DNA of 64,000 bases from Sulfurimonas paralvinellae (GCF_014905135.1 NZ_CP041406.1:744001-808000), one strand, 5' to 3'. Positions 25,244-34,375 are shown, counted from the stretch's first letter. Notes: generated from the letters alone by a model not told the origin. A program made the numbers and translations.

Positions 25244-27822
25244 TGCATAAATTTCTCCTGCTTCTGCTTTTTTGTTTTTCTCTTTTTGCACACCCTGTAG
25301 AAGAGAAAAAACTTGACAAAGTAACACTGCAGCTGCATTGGAAGTACCAATTTGAGTTTGCCGGTTTCATTGCTGCAAAAGAGAAAGGCTTTTACAAAGA
25401 AGCAGGACTTGATGTCACGCTCAAAGAGTATGAAAACGGAATGAACATCATAGATGATGTCTGTTCAGCAAAAGCTGACTTTGGGATATACAACTCTTCA
25501 ACACTTGTCGAGTATCTCAAAGGCAAACCCATTGTCCTTGTAAACTCTTTTTTCAAGCGTGCGGCTTTAGTTCTCATAACGAAACCGACAATTCATTCTC
25601 CAAAAGATCTTCGCGGCAAAAAGATCATGGCAACTTCTTTGGAAGATTTTCAACTCAATTTCAAACCCTATTTTGATGCCTATAATGTTCATGCAAATGA
25701 GTTCAAACTTGTACCTGAGACTTTTCGTGTAAAAGAGTTCGTCGAGGGAAAGGTTGATGCTATGACAGCATTCATCTCCGATCAGCCTTACCGGCTTGAT
25801 AAACTGGGTGTGAATTATAATATACTCGACCCTTCTAGCGAAAACCTTTTTGTACTTCAAGAAGAGCTCTTTACCTCACGCAGAGAAGTCCGTGAACATT
25901 CTGATCGTGTTGATGCTTTTAGAGAAGCAAGTATCAAAGGGTGGAAGTATGCATTAGAGCATAAAGAAGAGCTCATAAAAATCATTCATAAGAAGTATAA
26001 TAAAGAAATGCCTCTGGATGCCTTACGTTATGAAGCAAATGCGATCGAACGTCTTATACTTCCTTCAGCATACGAAATAGGCTCGATCGATAGAAACTTT
26101 TTAAGAAAACAGATGCAGTTCTTCCAAAAAGAGTACAAAGATACAAAAGAAAAAAGTTTAGAAGGTTTTATATATGAATCTAAAAAGGCAGATCTGCATC
26201 TGACGCAAGAAGAGAAAAAATATATAAAAGAGCATCAAAATATCAAGCTGTGTATCAATTATGATCTCTATCCCATCGATAGATACAAAAATGGAGAGTA
26301 CAGCGGTATCATTGCCGATGTATTTAAAATTATATCTCAAGAGACATCACTGCAGTTTACTATTGTTCCAGCAACAAGTGAAGAGAATCTTATGCAAAAC
26401 CTTAAAGAGAAAAAATGTAAGCTTCTCTCTCTTGTAGCTGTAAACAATAGAACATTTACGACGATACAGCCTACGAAGCCTTTTGTTGCAACTCATTTTG
26501 CAATTGTCAGCAAACTCAACAAATCTTTTGTCAATGATAGAGAGGATTTGACTGGAAAAGTACTTCTTGTGCAAAAAGATTCTTTTAAAAGTTATTTAGA
26601 GCATTTTTATCCAAATTTGACGATAAAAGTCATTGATAATAAAAATAAAATGGTTCAAAAAGTATTGTTCAATGAGGCTTATGGAATTGTGACTTTGGAT
26701 GAACAGGCAGACTATTTCATTGACAAGTATGGCTATGGAAAGCTTAAGATCAATGGTTTCTTAGCGAGAGAGAATCCTATAAAAGGTGGTATAGGAGTTC
26801 AAAAAGATGAACCAATTCTCTACAATATTATGCAAAAGGCATTATCTGTAATTCCTAAAAGCTCAATTGAACATATTGTCAATACCTGGAAAATCAATAG
26901 GTATAAAACAAAAATAGATTATTCCCTGCTTATGAAAGTTCTTATAGGCTTTATCATTATCTTCTTTATTATGATGTATTATCAGAGAAAGTTGAAAAAC
27001 TTCAACAAAGAGCTGGAACGTCAGGTCAATGAAAAGACGAAAGAACTGCGTGAGATAAATGAATCACTTGAAGCGACGGTAGAGGAGAAGGTAGAAGAAC
27101 TCATCCAAAAAGATGAAATACTTACTGCACAATCCAAACAGGCGGTTATGGGTGAAATGCTCTCTATGATAGCACACCAATGGCGTCAGCCGCTCAATAC
27201 CATCACACTGCAGATATCAAATATTCAGCTTAAAGAGATGATGGGGCAGGAAGTCTCAAAAGAGGAATTATTAGATATTTTAAATGAGATAAGTAATTCT
27301 GTTGTATACCTTTCAAATACCATCGATGATTTTAAAACATATTTTCAACCTGATAAAAAAACAACGCAGATACATATGAATGAGCTTCTTGAAAAAGTAG
27401 TGCATTTTATTGAGCCAAGAGCAAAAAGAGATAATATTACGATTACGCTCACGGGAGAGAAGAATATTGAAGTGAGAGTCTACGTAAATGAGCTCATTCA
27501 GGTGCTGCTCAATATTTTAAACAATTCTATAGATGCTTATGAAACTATGCAGGCGTCTCATAAAGAGATCGTGATTTTTGTTGAGGTGAGGGACAATAGG
27601 GTACTCATAAACATCACCGATCATGCCGGCGGCATACCTAAAGATAATATTAAAAAAATATTTGAGCCTTATTTCAGCACAAAAGGAAAAAATGGAACCG
27701 GTTTGGGGCTTTATATGTCTAAAATGATCATAGAAAAGCAGTTTAACGGTTTGATTCATATAGTTTCACAAAATGATGAAACTACATTTACCATAGATAT
27801 TCCTAGAGACGTCCGTTCTTAA
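25243..27822 (+). CDS. Sensor histidine kinase with NMT1/THI5-like and SBP-3 sensor modules
   Basis: The protein has 859 residues. After a signal sequence (MHKFLLLLLFCFSLFA) comes an NMT1/THI5-type substrate-binding domain (about 25-310; VTLQLHWKYQFEFAGFIAAK), then a bacterial SBP family 3 domain (about 325-555; IKLCINYDLYPIDRYKNGEYS), one TM helix at about 565-585, a coiled coil, HisKA with His645 in MIAHQWRQPLNTI, and HATPase c ending with FEPYFSTKGKNGTGLGLYMSK. No receiver or adjacent response regulator gene is present. The periplasmic part probably binds small ligands such as a pyrimidine-, amine- or sulfonate-like compound; this is inferred. Its end overlaps the convergent BFD-like gene by 20 bases. 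Confidence 0.88.
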   Translation: MHKFLLLLLFCFSLFAHPVEEKKLDKVTLQLHWKYQFEFAGFIAAKEKGFYKEAGLDVTLKEYENGMNIIDDVCSAKADFGIYNSSTLVEYLKGKPIVLVNSFFKRAALVLITKPTIHSPKDLRGKKIMATSLEDFQLNFKPYFDAYNVHANEFKLVPETFRVKEFVEGKVDAMTAFISDQPYRLDKLGVNYNILDPSSENLFVLQEELFTSRREVREHSDRVDAFREASIKGWKYALEHKEELIKIIHKKYNKEMPLDALRYEANAIERLILPSAYEIGSIDRNFLRKQMQFFQKEYKDTKEKSLEGFIYESKKADLHLTQEEKKYIKEHQNIKLCINYDLYPIDRYKNGEYSGIIADVFKIISQETSLQFTIVPATSEENLMQNLKEKKCKLLSLVAVNNRTFTTIQPTKPFVATHFAIVSKLNKSFVNDREDLTGKVLLVQKDSFKSYLEHFYPNLTIKVIDNKNKMVQKVLFNEAYGIVTLDEQADYFIDKYGYGKLKINGFLARENPIKGGIGVQKDEPILYNIMQKALSVIPKSSIEHIVNTWKINRYKTKIDYSLLMKVLIGFIIIFFIMMYYQRKLKNFNKELERQVNEKTKELREINESLEATVEEKVEELIQKDEILTAQSKQAVMGEMLSMIAHQWRQPLNTITLQISNIQLKEMMGQEVSKEELLDILNEISNSVVYLSNTIDDFKTYFQPDKKTTQIHMNELLEKVVHFIEPRAKRDNITITLTGEKNIEVRVYVNELIQVLLNILNNSIDAYETMQASHKEIVIFVEVRDNRVLINITDHAGGIPKDNIKKIFEPYFSTKGKNGTGLGLYMSKMIIEKQFNGLIHIVSQNDETTFTIDIPRDVRS

Positions 27823-28027
27823 CCATGGCCAACACCAAAGGAATGTTCAGCCCGTCGTTGTGGTAGCCTTCATCATGACAGGCTTCGCATTTATCGCCGA
27901 TCGGCATCTCTTCATTGTCTAAAACTTCCTGGAGTGTCGTTAGATTGTTTTTTTTAATACATTCAGCTATATCTTTAACAGTCAGTGAATTGCACACACA
28001 AATTTCAGTATCTAAATCAATATTCAT
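27803..28027 (-). CDS. BFD-like [2Fe-2S] protein
   Basis: The protein has 74 residues. The cysteine pattern CxC (ICVCNSLTVKDI, Cys10 and Cys12) and CxxC (DKCEACHDEGY, near 47-50) matches the bacterioferritin-associated ferredoxin/BFD-like domain that ligates a [2Fe-2S] cluster. The ATG at 28027 follows a GAG-rich ribosome site. It is convergent with the sensor kinase gene, overlapping it by 20 bases, and divergent from dsbD. The electron partner is unknown. Confidence 0.7.
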   Translation of the reverse strand: MNIDLDTEICVCNSLTVKDIAECIKKNNLTTLQEVLDNEEMPIGDKCEACHDEGYHNDGLNIPLVLAMVKNGRL

Positions 28028-28119
28028 TTTTTACTCTCATTTTATTTTTTTGAATTATAATACAATTTTAACAAAAAGTGTGTACTATAGCGCTGCACAA
28101 AGTATACACAGAAAAGTTG

Positions 28120-28125
28120 TATACT
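28120..28125 (+). promoter_or_regulatory. -10 box of the dsbD operon
   Basis: TATACT in the context AGTTGTATACTT lies 37 bases before the dsbD ATG. The same 12 bases precede the efflux operon at 4804-4814. A second TATACA lies at 28103. Confidence 0.45.
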
Positions 28126-28162
28126 TCAAAATATAAATATTTTTCAATAGTAAAGGTAAAAA

Positions 28163-29947
28163 ATGAAAATGATACAAAGACTCTTTGCACTGTTACTGCT
28201 TGAAGTGATGACATTACATGCAGCTGATTTTTTAATGCCGGATCAGGCATTTAAACCTTATGCAAAAGTAGATAAAGATTTCAATATTGTCGCAGGTGTG
28301 ACGATTGCTCCGGAGATATATCTTTATAAAGATAAGCTTTCAATAGATCTTGTCAATGCCAAAGGTTTGTCAATCAAAAAGATAGATGAACCTGCAAGTG
28401 TAGATCATATGGGTGATGCCGTCTATATGAAATCTCCCGAGTTCCTTGTTAGATTAAAAAAAGATGCTTCTGTTTCCGGCATGCAGGATGTTCAGCTGAA
28501 AATCTCCTATCAGGGATGTTCCGAGCAGGGGCTTTGTTATGAACCGATGGAGAAGATTTTTACACTGAGTGTTGATACAGATAAGTTAGCGGCTTCATCT
28601 GCTTTGCCGACACTGCAAAAGATTGCACAAAAAGAGCCAGAAACAGCTGTAGAGACGAAACAGGAAAAATCAGAGACAGATGTTATCGCCGATACAATTA
28701 AGTCAAGCAGTTTTTTAGTGATCTTGGCAACGTTTTTTCTCTTTGGTCTGATGCTCTCTTTGACACCGTGTGTATTTCCTATGATACCTATCATTTCAGG
28801 GGTCATCATCTCACAAGGAGAAGGGTTAACAACAAAAAAAGCTTTTGGACTCTCTTTGGTCTATGTACTTGCTATGGCGGTCGCCTATACGATAGCCGGT
28901 GTTTTGGCAGGTCTGTTTGGTTCTAATTTGCAGGCTGCTCTGCAGACGCCTTGGGTTGTTTACTCTTTTGCCGGTATCTTTGTAGTACTTGCTTTTTCTA
29001 TGTTTGGTTATTATGAACTCAAACTTCCTGATGCGCTTGTCTCTAAGGTCAGCCAAAACTCAAACCGCAGCGGTTTTGTGGGTGTCGCGATCATGGGATT
29101 TTTATCAGCACTCATCGTTGGTCCGTGTGTGGCTGCACCACTTGCCGGTGCTCTTGTTTACATCGGTCAAACGGGTGATGCACTGCTTGGTGGAGCGGCA
29201 CTCTTTAGTATGAGTCTTGGTATGGGGCTGCCGCTTATCTTAGTTGGTGTGAGTGCTGGAAAATTTATGCCAAAACCGGGTGCTTGGATGACAATGGTCA
29301 ACGAGATCTTCGGTGTGCTTATGCTGGGTGTGGCTGTCTGGATGCTTGAGAAAATTCTTCCAACGGACATCATCGTGTTCTTGTATGCGATGCTTGGCAT
29401 CGGCTTTGCGATCTATCTTGGCGCATTCAACAGTGCAGGGCATATCTTTAGACGCAGTGTAGCAACGGTATTGTTTATCTACTCATTGGCTCTTTTTATC
29501 AGTGTTTTGGCAGGTGCTCCAAGTATGAGTAAACCGTTAGGCTTTTTAAAAGCAGGTCATATAGCTGCATCAGCAACTGCTGCATCGTCACAATCGCTCA
29601 CCTTTACAAAGGTAACTTCACTTGATGAACTCAATGCACTCCTTGAGAAGAATAAGGGTAAAAAGATATTGCTTGATTTCGCTGCAGAGTGGTGCACTGC
29701 ATGTAAAGAACTTGATGAAGTTACATTTTCAAATCAACAAGTGAAAGATAAACTGCATGATTTTGTACTCATTCGTGCTGATGTAACAGCCAATGGTGCA
29801 AAAGAGAAAGCACTTAGCAAAAAGTATGGTGTCTTCGGACCGCCTGCCGTTTTGTTCTTTAATAAAGATGGGCAGCTGTTAAAATCAAAAACAATCATAG
29901 GTTTTGTCGAACCGGATGAATTTTTGGCACAGCTTAAGAGTTTATAA
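28163..29947 (+). CDS. dsbD: Thiol:disulfide interchange protein DsbD
   Basis: DsbD carries electrons from cytoplasmic thioredoxin across the inner membrane to periplasmic thiol proteins. The 594-residue product has all three parts: an N-terminal periplasmic immunoglobulin-like domain (about 20-150, with GCSEQGLCYEP), eight TM helices (about 175-445) with the redox cysteines in TPCVFPMIPI and VGPCVAAPLAG, and a C-terminal thioredoxin domain (about 480-594) with AEWCTACKELDE. It is followed after 15 bases by the Cache sensor gene. Its position upstream of sox suggests that it supplies reductant for the Sox thioredoxin and for cytochrome c maturation. Confidence 0.93.
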   Translation: MKMIQRLFALLLLEVMTLHAADFLMPDQAFKPYAKVDKDFNIVAGVTIAPEIYLYKDKLSIDLVNAKGLSIKKIDEPASVDHMGDAVYMKSPEFLVRLKKDASVSGMQDVQLKISYQGCSEQGLCYEPMEKIFTLSVDTDKLAASSALPTLQKIAQKEPETAVETKQEKSETDVIADTIKSSSFLVILATFFLFGLMLSLTPCVFPMIPIISGVIISQGEGLTTKKAFGLSLVYVLAMAVAYTIAGVLAGLFGSNLQAALQTPWVVYSFAGIFVVLAFSMFGYYELKLPDALVSKVSQNSNRSGFVGVAIMGFLSALIVGPCVAAPLAGALVYIGQTGDALLGGAALFSMSLGMGLPLILVGVSAGKFMPKPGAWMTMVNEIFGVLMLGVAVWMLEKILPTDIIVFLYAMLGIGFAIYLGAFNSAGHIFRRSVATVLFIYSLALFISVLAGAPSMSKPLGFLKAGHIAASATAASSQSLTFTKVTSLDELNALLEKNKGKKILLDFAAEWCTACKELDEVTFSNQQVKDKLHDFVLIRADVTANGAKEKALSKKYGVFGPPAVLFFNKDGQLLKSKTIIGFVEPDEFLAQLKSL

Positions 29948-29962
29948 GAGGTTGCCGGCGGT

Positions 29963-31057
29963 TTGTTTAAAAAAATAGCTATTGTATTTTCCATCATCAT
30001 CGTCATTATTCTCCTTTCTACCTACTATTATAAAAATGAGGTAAAAGAGCAGAAGATCTATCATATTATGGATCAGATGCGTTTGACACTTGAGAGTCAG
30101 CTCAGAGCACATAAGATGGAGGATCTACGTGTGGCTTTGATGCTCTCAAAGAATCAGGGGCTGATAGATGCGCTTGAAAATGATGATGAGGACCTTGGTT
30201 ATAAGATCATTTCCGATGTCGCAAAAACGATTCAACAAAACACAGGGTCACATATTCGTGCACAGGTCATTACAAAAGAGCTCAATATCTTTGCAAGAAG
30301 CTGGGATGATGTGTATGCGGGAATGCCTTTAGGTGATTATAGAACGGATCTGAAGTACTTCGAGACGCATGATACACCGCGTGCTTCTTTGGAAGTTGGG
30401 CGAAGACTCGGCATTAAAGCGACGGTTCCTGTTTATAAGAATGATCAGTTCATAGGGTATGTGGAGTCTATCTCGTTTTTTAAATCCATAACAGAGTTCT
30501 TCAGTTCCATCGGTGTGGACTTATATGTTTTGCTGGATGTAAAAAATACCGACACTGCCGTTTTAATGATGGAAAATCTCAGTATAGACAAATATATTCT
30601 TGCCAATAGAAATTATAACTATTCCCATCTGCAGACACTGAAAAACCTAGACTTTAAAGCGTTGAAGCTCAGTGGTGTTGTGCATAAAGACAACAAGTAC
30701 ATTTTTTATGAAAACATGAAAGACGGAAATGGAAAAATAATCGGCGGATTTGTCTTTGTTCTTCCTGAACGCTATTTGAACTATTTTAGAAATCCCGAAG
30801 ATGACATTTCATTCTTAATTAACATTACAAGAAGCTCCCTGTATGATATAGTCAAAGAAGATACAGATCATGAAAATATGTATGACAAATATTCGGCATC
30901 TTCTTTGGTATATCTCCAGGATGTTATCGACAAGGAAGACAGGGAGGTTTTTTTTGACGAGGCCTATGAAAAGTTTGACAAATATTCCAAAGATGAATTG
31001 ATTCAAATGATGCTCAATCGAAAAATCGTAAAAAAAATAGATGGGAAGATAAAATGA
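29963..31057 (+). CDS. Stand-alone membrane-anchored periplasmic Cache-type sensor
   Basis: The protein has 364 residues. Start is TTG at 29963 with AAGAGG upstream. One N-terminal TM helix (KKIAIVFSIIIVIILLSTYY) is followed by a periplasmic part with no second TM and no output domain. Residues about 50-270 resemble the double-Cache sensor of the GGDEF-EAL protein at 11015, with RSWDDVY, VPVYKNDQFIGYVESI and KYILANRN. The C-terminal 80 residues are charged and helical. It overlaps the response regulator gene by 4 bases and forms an operon with it and the kinase. It probably senses a ligand and passes the signal to the kinase, which is inferred from position. Confidence 0.75.
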   Translation: MFKKIAIVFSIIIVIILLSTYYYKNEVKEQKIYHIMDQMRLTLESQLRAHKMEDLRVALMLSKNQGLIDALENDDEDLGYKIISDVAKTIQQNTGSHIRAQVITKELNIFARSWDDVYAGMPLGDYRTDLKYFETHDTPRASLEVGRRLGIKATVPVYKNDQFIGYVESISFFKSITEFFSSIGVDLYVLLDVKNTDTAVLMMENLSIDKYILANRNYNYSHLQTLKNLDFKALKLSGVVHKDNKYIFYENMKDGNGKIIGGFVFVLPERYLNYFRNPEDDISFLINITRSSLYDIVKEDTDHENMYDKYSASSLVYLQDVIDKEDREVFFDEAYEKFDKYSKDELIQMMLNRKIVKKIDGKIK

Positions 31058-31707
31058 AAATATTGCTTTTAGAAGATGAATATTCGCTTCGTATCAGTGT
31101 TGAAGAGTTCTTAACTGATATCGGTTACGAGGTTGACGGTTATATGGACGGACTTGAGGCTTATGATGCTGTTTATGACAAAAGTTATGATATCTTACTG
31201 CTTGATGTTAATGTCCCCTCTATAAACGGTTTTGAAATGCTCCGTAAACTAAGAGAAGATGGGGTAAGTGTTCCTGCTATTTTTTTGACATCGATGACGG
31301 AGATGGATGATCTTAAAGAGGGGTACAAAAGAGGTTGCTGTGACTATATAAGAAAACCGTTCGATCTTGAAGAGTTGGAGCTTAGAATAGATCAGGCACT
31401 TGCTTCACATTTGAAGAATGACGGCTCTGTTGTGGAACTCGGGTGCAGTCTGACGTATGATCTTAAAAAAAGCAAACTGACACAAAATGAAGAAGAGATA
31501 GTCCTTAGAAAAACGGAAAAAGAGTTGCTTGAAGTACTTATAAAGAACAAGAACTCTATCGTCTCGACTCAAATGTTTCAAGATGAAGTATGGGGAGAGT
31601 ATGTTGAACCCGCGACAATAAGAGTCCAGCTCAATAATCTCAAAAAGAAACTCCCTGAAGATATCATACAAAACAGACGCGGGTTAGGGTATATCATTGA
31701 AAGATAA
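31054..31707 (+). CDS. OmpR-family response regulator
   Basis: The product has 217 residues. The receiver domain (1-118) has the acidic pocket LLLEDEYS, the phosphoacceptor Asp in ILLLDVNVPSINGFEM, the conserved Thr/Ser in IFLTSM, and Lys in YIRKPFDLEEL. The C-terminal winged helix (about 130-217) has VWGEYVEPATIRVQLNNLKKKL and a final RGLGYIIER. It overlaps the Cache gene by 4 bases and the kinase gene by 11. The OmpR-type direct repeat upstream of soxX at 32871 is a natural candidate target. Confidence 0.9.
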   Translation: MKILLLEDEYSLRISVEEFLTDIGYEVDGYMDGLEAYDAVYDKSYDILLLDVNVPSINGFEMLRKLREDGVSVPAIFLTSMTEMDDLKEGYKRGCCDYIRKPFDLEELELRIDQALASHLKNDGSVVELGCSLTYDLKKSKLTQNEEEIVLRKTEKELLEVLIKNKNSIVSTQMFQDEVWGEYVEPATIRVQLNNLKKKLPEDIIQNRRGLGYIIER

Positions 31708-32854
31708 CCAATACTCCGCAAAATATGCGTTGATATATTCAACGCTTGTCAGTGTGATCTTACTTGCACCGCTCTTTTACTATATGGTATATATGAAAAA
31801 TATTCATGCCATTCAAAATGAGCTGCTTTTAAAGGAAAAATCTCTGCTCATTGTCAAAGCGATGCAGGAGTTTGACCCTAATGACGCATATTTTGAATAT
31901 CCTCGATTTAAGACATTTGAATCAGGTCTGTACGATGAGAAATTTCAACCTGTATTTACACTTTTGCATACACCAATAAAATATTTTAAAAACGGATACT
32001 ATCTTGACGGCAATGAGGCCTATTTGGTTGTGAAACTGCCAAAAGAGAGATATTTTGGAGCGAGTTACCTTGTGCTTCACAACACAATCTTCTATGCTTC
32101 TGTCTATGAAAAAGTACTTTTGATTCTCTTTAGTATTGCCATACTCGTTTTTATTTTGAGTCTCTTCTTTTTGAAAACCTTTGCAAAACCTTTTCAAAAG
32201 ATGAACAAGCAGCTTGATAACTTCATAAAAGATTCCATGCACGAGATAAATACACCACTCTCCATTATAAATGTAAATATAGATCTCTACAATAGAAAAA
32301 ATGAACCCAATAAATATATGCAGCGAATGAAGGCTGCGGCCAAAGTGCTCTCAAACATCTATAACGATATGGATTATCTTATTAAACATGAACGCCTTGA
32401 ACATGAAAAAAGAGACATTAATATTTCAGCGTTTTTAAAAGAACGGATAGAGTATTTTTCAGAAGTGGCATCGATGAAAAACATCAAGATAAATGCTGAT
32501 ATTGAAACTTGCGGCAGGGTACATATGAATGACAAACAGCTGCAAAGGCTCATTGACAATAATATTTCCAATGCCATTAAGTACTCTTATGAAAACTCTC
32601 AGATCGATGTTTCTCTCTATATGAAAGATGAGAGATGCCATCTTGCCTTTAAAGATTACGGCATGGGTATTGAAAAGGTTGAGAAGATATTTAGCCGTTA
32701 CTACAGGGAAGACAGTTCAAAAGGCGGTTTCGGAATAGGGCTCAATATTGTAAAATCCATCATAAAACATGAAAACATAGAACTCAAAATAGAGTCCAAT
32801 CTCAAGCAGGGAAGCCTGTTTCTCTATATATTTCCACAAAATCTCCAAAAATAA
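31697..32854 (+). CDS. Membrane sensor histidine kinase
   Basis: The protein has 385 residues. Start is TTG at 31697, inside the end of the regulator gene. TM1 lies at about 8-30, a periplasmic loop of about 100 residues, and TM2 at about 137-158. The HisKA box is KDSMHEINTPLSIINVN, with the N box NNISNAIKY and G boxes KDYGMGIEKV and SKGGFGIGLNIVKSI. It is the cognate kinase of the regulator at 31054. The operon Cache-RR-HK lies directly upstream of soxX, on the same strand and 79 bases away. Confidence 0.88.
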   Translation: MKDNQYSAKYALIYSTLVSVILLAPLFYYMVYMKNIHAIQNELLLKEKSLLIVKAMQEFDPNDAYFEYPRFKTFESGLYDEKFQPVFTLLHTPIKYFKNGYYLDGNEAYLVVKLPKERYFGASYLVLHNTIFYASVYEKVLLILFSIAILVFILSLFFLKTFAKPFQKMNKQLDNFIKDSMHEINTPLSIINVNIDLYNRKNEPNKYMQRMKAAAKVLSNIYNDMDYLIKHERLEHEKRDINISAFLKERIEYFSEVASMKNIKINADIETCGRVHMNDKQLQRLIDNNISNAIKYSYENSQIDVSLYMKDERCHLAFKDYGMGIEKVEKIFSRYYREDSSKGGFGIGLNIVKSIIKHENIELKIESNLKQGSLFLYIFPQNLQK

Positions 32855-32870
32855 TTATAAATAATTCTGA

Positions 32871-32903
32871 TTTTACACTCATTTTACATTGAGTAGTTAA
32901 ACT
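32871..32903 (+). promoter_or_regulatory. Direct-repeat operator and promoter of the sox operon
   Basis: TTTTACACTCA at 32871-32881 is followed without gap by TTTTACATTGA at 32882-32892, an 11-base period that is typical of OmpR/PhoB-type dimers. A TAAACT box at 32898-32903 could be the -10, giving a 23-base leader with a strong AGGAGGA site before soxX. The repeat would cover the -35 region. The regulator encoded just upstream is the obvious candidate. The repeats are seen; the binding is inferred. Confidence 0.5.
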
Positions 32904-32933
32904 TGTCCTCGAAAATACATAGGAGGAACAAGA

Positions 32934-33488
32934 ATGAAAAGAACAGTTATGATGTCATTGCTTGTAGGTGCTTCACTCTTTGCTACAGATTACAGCAAAG
33001 TGATAGAACACCCGGATGCAAGTAAAATGATAGAAAAAGATCTACTGGCCCCACCGAAAACGTATACAATGCCTGCAGGCTGTATCACGAATGATCCGGA
33101 TGCAATAGCCAGAGGTAAGTACATTTTCAATAATCTAAATGGAAAAAAAGCGAAGAAAAACCCACCTAAAGGTCTTTCACGAAAACAGATGAAACCAGGT
33201 AAGACATATTTACCAGGTCAAAAGATTCCTGCGAAACAATACGGTAACTGTGTAGCTTGTCACAATATTGAAGGTGCGAAAGGTGCCGGAAATATCGGAC
33301 CTGATCTAACTGGATATAAAAAGAACTTTATAGACAGCGGTGCAAGAGACTATCAGTTCGTTTATCAAAAAATCGCTGATGCGCGTATTGATAATCCGGA
33401 TACTCACATGACTATCAATTTAACGACGAAGCTATTCACTCCAAGAGAGATATGCGACATCACGTCATTTATCGTAGCTCCAAAATAA
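32934..33488 (+). CDS. soxX: SoxX, haem subunit of the SoxXA cytochrome
   Basis: SoxXA attaches thiosulfate oxidatively to SoxY. The 184-residue product has a signal peptide (MKRTVMMSLLVGASLFA), one haem c motif CVACH in YGNCVACHNIEGAKG, the motif GNIGPDLTGY and a distal methionine region near TPREICDITSFI. This fits SoxX of Campylobacterota. The ribosome site AGGAGGA is strong. It is the first gene of soxXYZAB. Confidence 0.93.
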   Translation: MKRTVMMSLLVGASLFATDYSKVIEHPDASKMIEKDLLAPPKTYTMPAGCITNDPDAIARGKYIFNNLNGKKAKKNPPKGLSRKQMKPGKTYLPGQKIPAKQYGNCVACHNIEGAKGAGNIGPDLTGYKKNFIDSGARDYQFVYQKIADARIDNPDTHMTINLTTKLFTPREICDITSFIVAPK

Positions 33489-33507
33489 CAAAGAAGGAAA
33501 GTAAAAG

Positions 33508-33978
33508 ATGCAAAGAAGAGATTTTTTTAAAAAGTTAGGTTCAGCGGCGGCAGTAGGTGCGGCTTTACCAGTTATGAGTTTCGCAGCCAATGCGCCAAAA
33601 CCGGTAAGTCCAAACAAGATGGATTATAAAACGGCAATTGATACTATCACAGGTGGTAAAACACCTAAAAAATCAAGTAAAGTTCATTTAAAAGTTCCAG
33701 AGATCGCAGAAAATGGTGCAGTTGTACCGGTTACTGTTGAAGTAGATTCTCCTATGACAGATTCTGATTATGTAAAAGCGATCCATGTTCTTTCAACGAA
33801 GAACTCAAATGCACGCTGTATCGATGTAAACCTTACACCTGCAAATGGGAAAGCATACTTCTCTACTCGTGTAAAACTTGGTGGAACACAAGACGTTGTC
33901 GGTTTGGTTGAACTTAGCAATGGTGAGTTCCTTATCGCTTCACAAAGTGTAAAAGTAACTATTGGTGGGTGTGGTTGA
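33508..33978 (+). CDS. soxY: SoxY, sulfur-carrier subunit
   Basis: SoxY carries the growing sulfur chain on a C-terminal cysteine swinging arm. The 156-residue product starts with a twin-arginine-type signal (MQRRDFFKKLGSAAAVGAAL) and ends in VTIGGCG, the sulfur-binding GGCG tail, here without the second terminal glycine seen in some SoxY. The mature part has an immunoglobulin-like fold (VHLKVPEIAENGAVVPVTVE). It lies between soxX and soxZ. Confidence 0.95.
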   Translation: MQRRDFFKKLGSAAAVGAALPVMSFAANAPKPVSPNKMDYKTAIDTITGGKTPKKSSKVHLKVPEIAENGAVVPVTVEVDSPMTDSDYVKAIHVLSTKNSNARCIDVNLTPANGKAYFSTRVKLGGTQDVVGLVELSNGEFLIASQSVKVTIGGCG

Positions 33979-34036
33979 TCTTATAGTCAAACCATATAAC
34001 AAGATACAAAAATAATAAATAATAGAGGACAGAAAA

Positions 34037-34375
34037 ATGGCAGATGAAAGAAAATCACTGATTAAGATCAAACCAAAAAGATATAAAGACGGCGAAATCG
34101 TAAAAGTTAGTTTTATGGTTATGCACCCAATGGCGACTGGTATGGGAAAAGATAAAAAAACGAAAAAGATCATTCCTGCAAAATACATCAACAGCGTGAA
34201 ATTTGTTTACAACGGTAAAGAGATCACAAATATGAACGTTTGGGAGTCGTTATCTGTAAACCCTGTTTTTACTATCTATATGAAAGTACAAGGTAAAGGT
34301 AAATTGACTGTGACATACACGGACAATACTGGTGAAGTTCACGAGAAAAGTAAAAAGATTAAACCAAAAGGATAA
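34037..34375 (+). CDS. soxZ: SoxZ, partner of SoxY
   Basis: SoxZ forms the SoxYZ heterodimer and is exported with SoxY by the twin-arginine route, having no signal of its own. The 112-residue product has KYKDGEIVKVSFMVMHPMATG, with KYINSVKFVYNGKEI in the middle, typical for SoxZ. The ribosome site is AGAGGAC. It ends 4 bases before soxA. Confidence 0.95.
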   Translation: MADERKSLIKIKPKRYKDGEIVKVSFMVMHPMATGMGKDKKTKKIIPAKYINSVKFVYNGKEITNMNVWESLSVNPVFTIYMKVQGKGKLTVTYTDNTGEVHEKSKKIKPKG

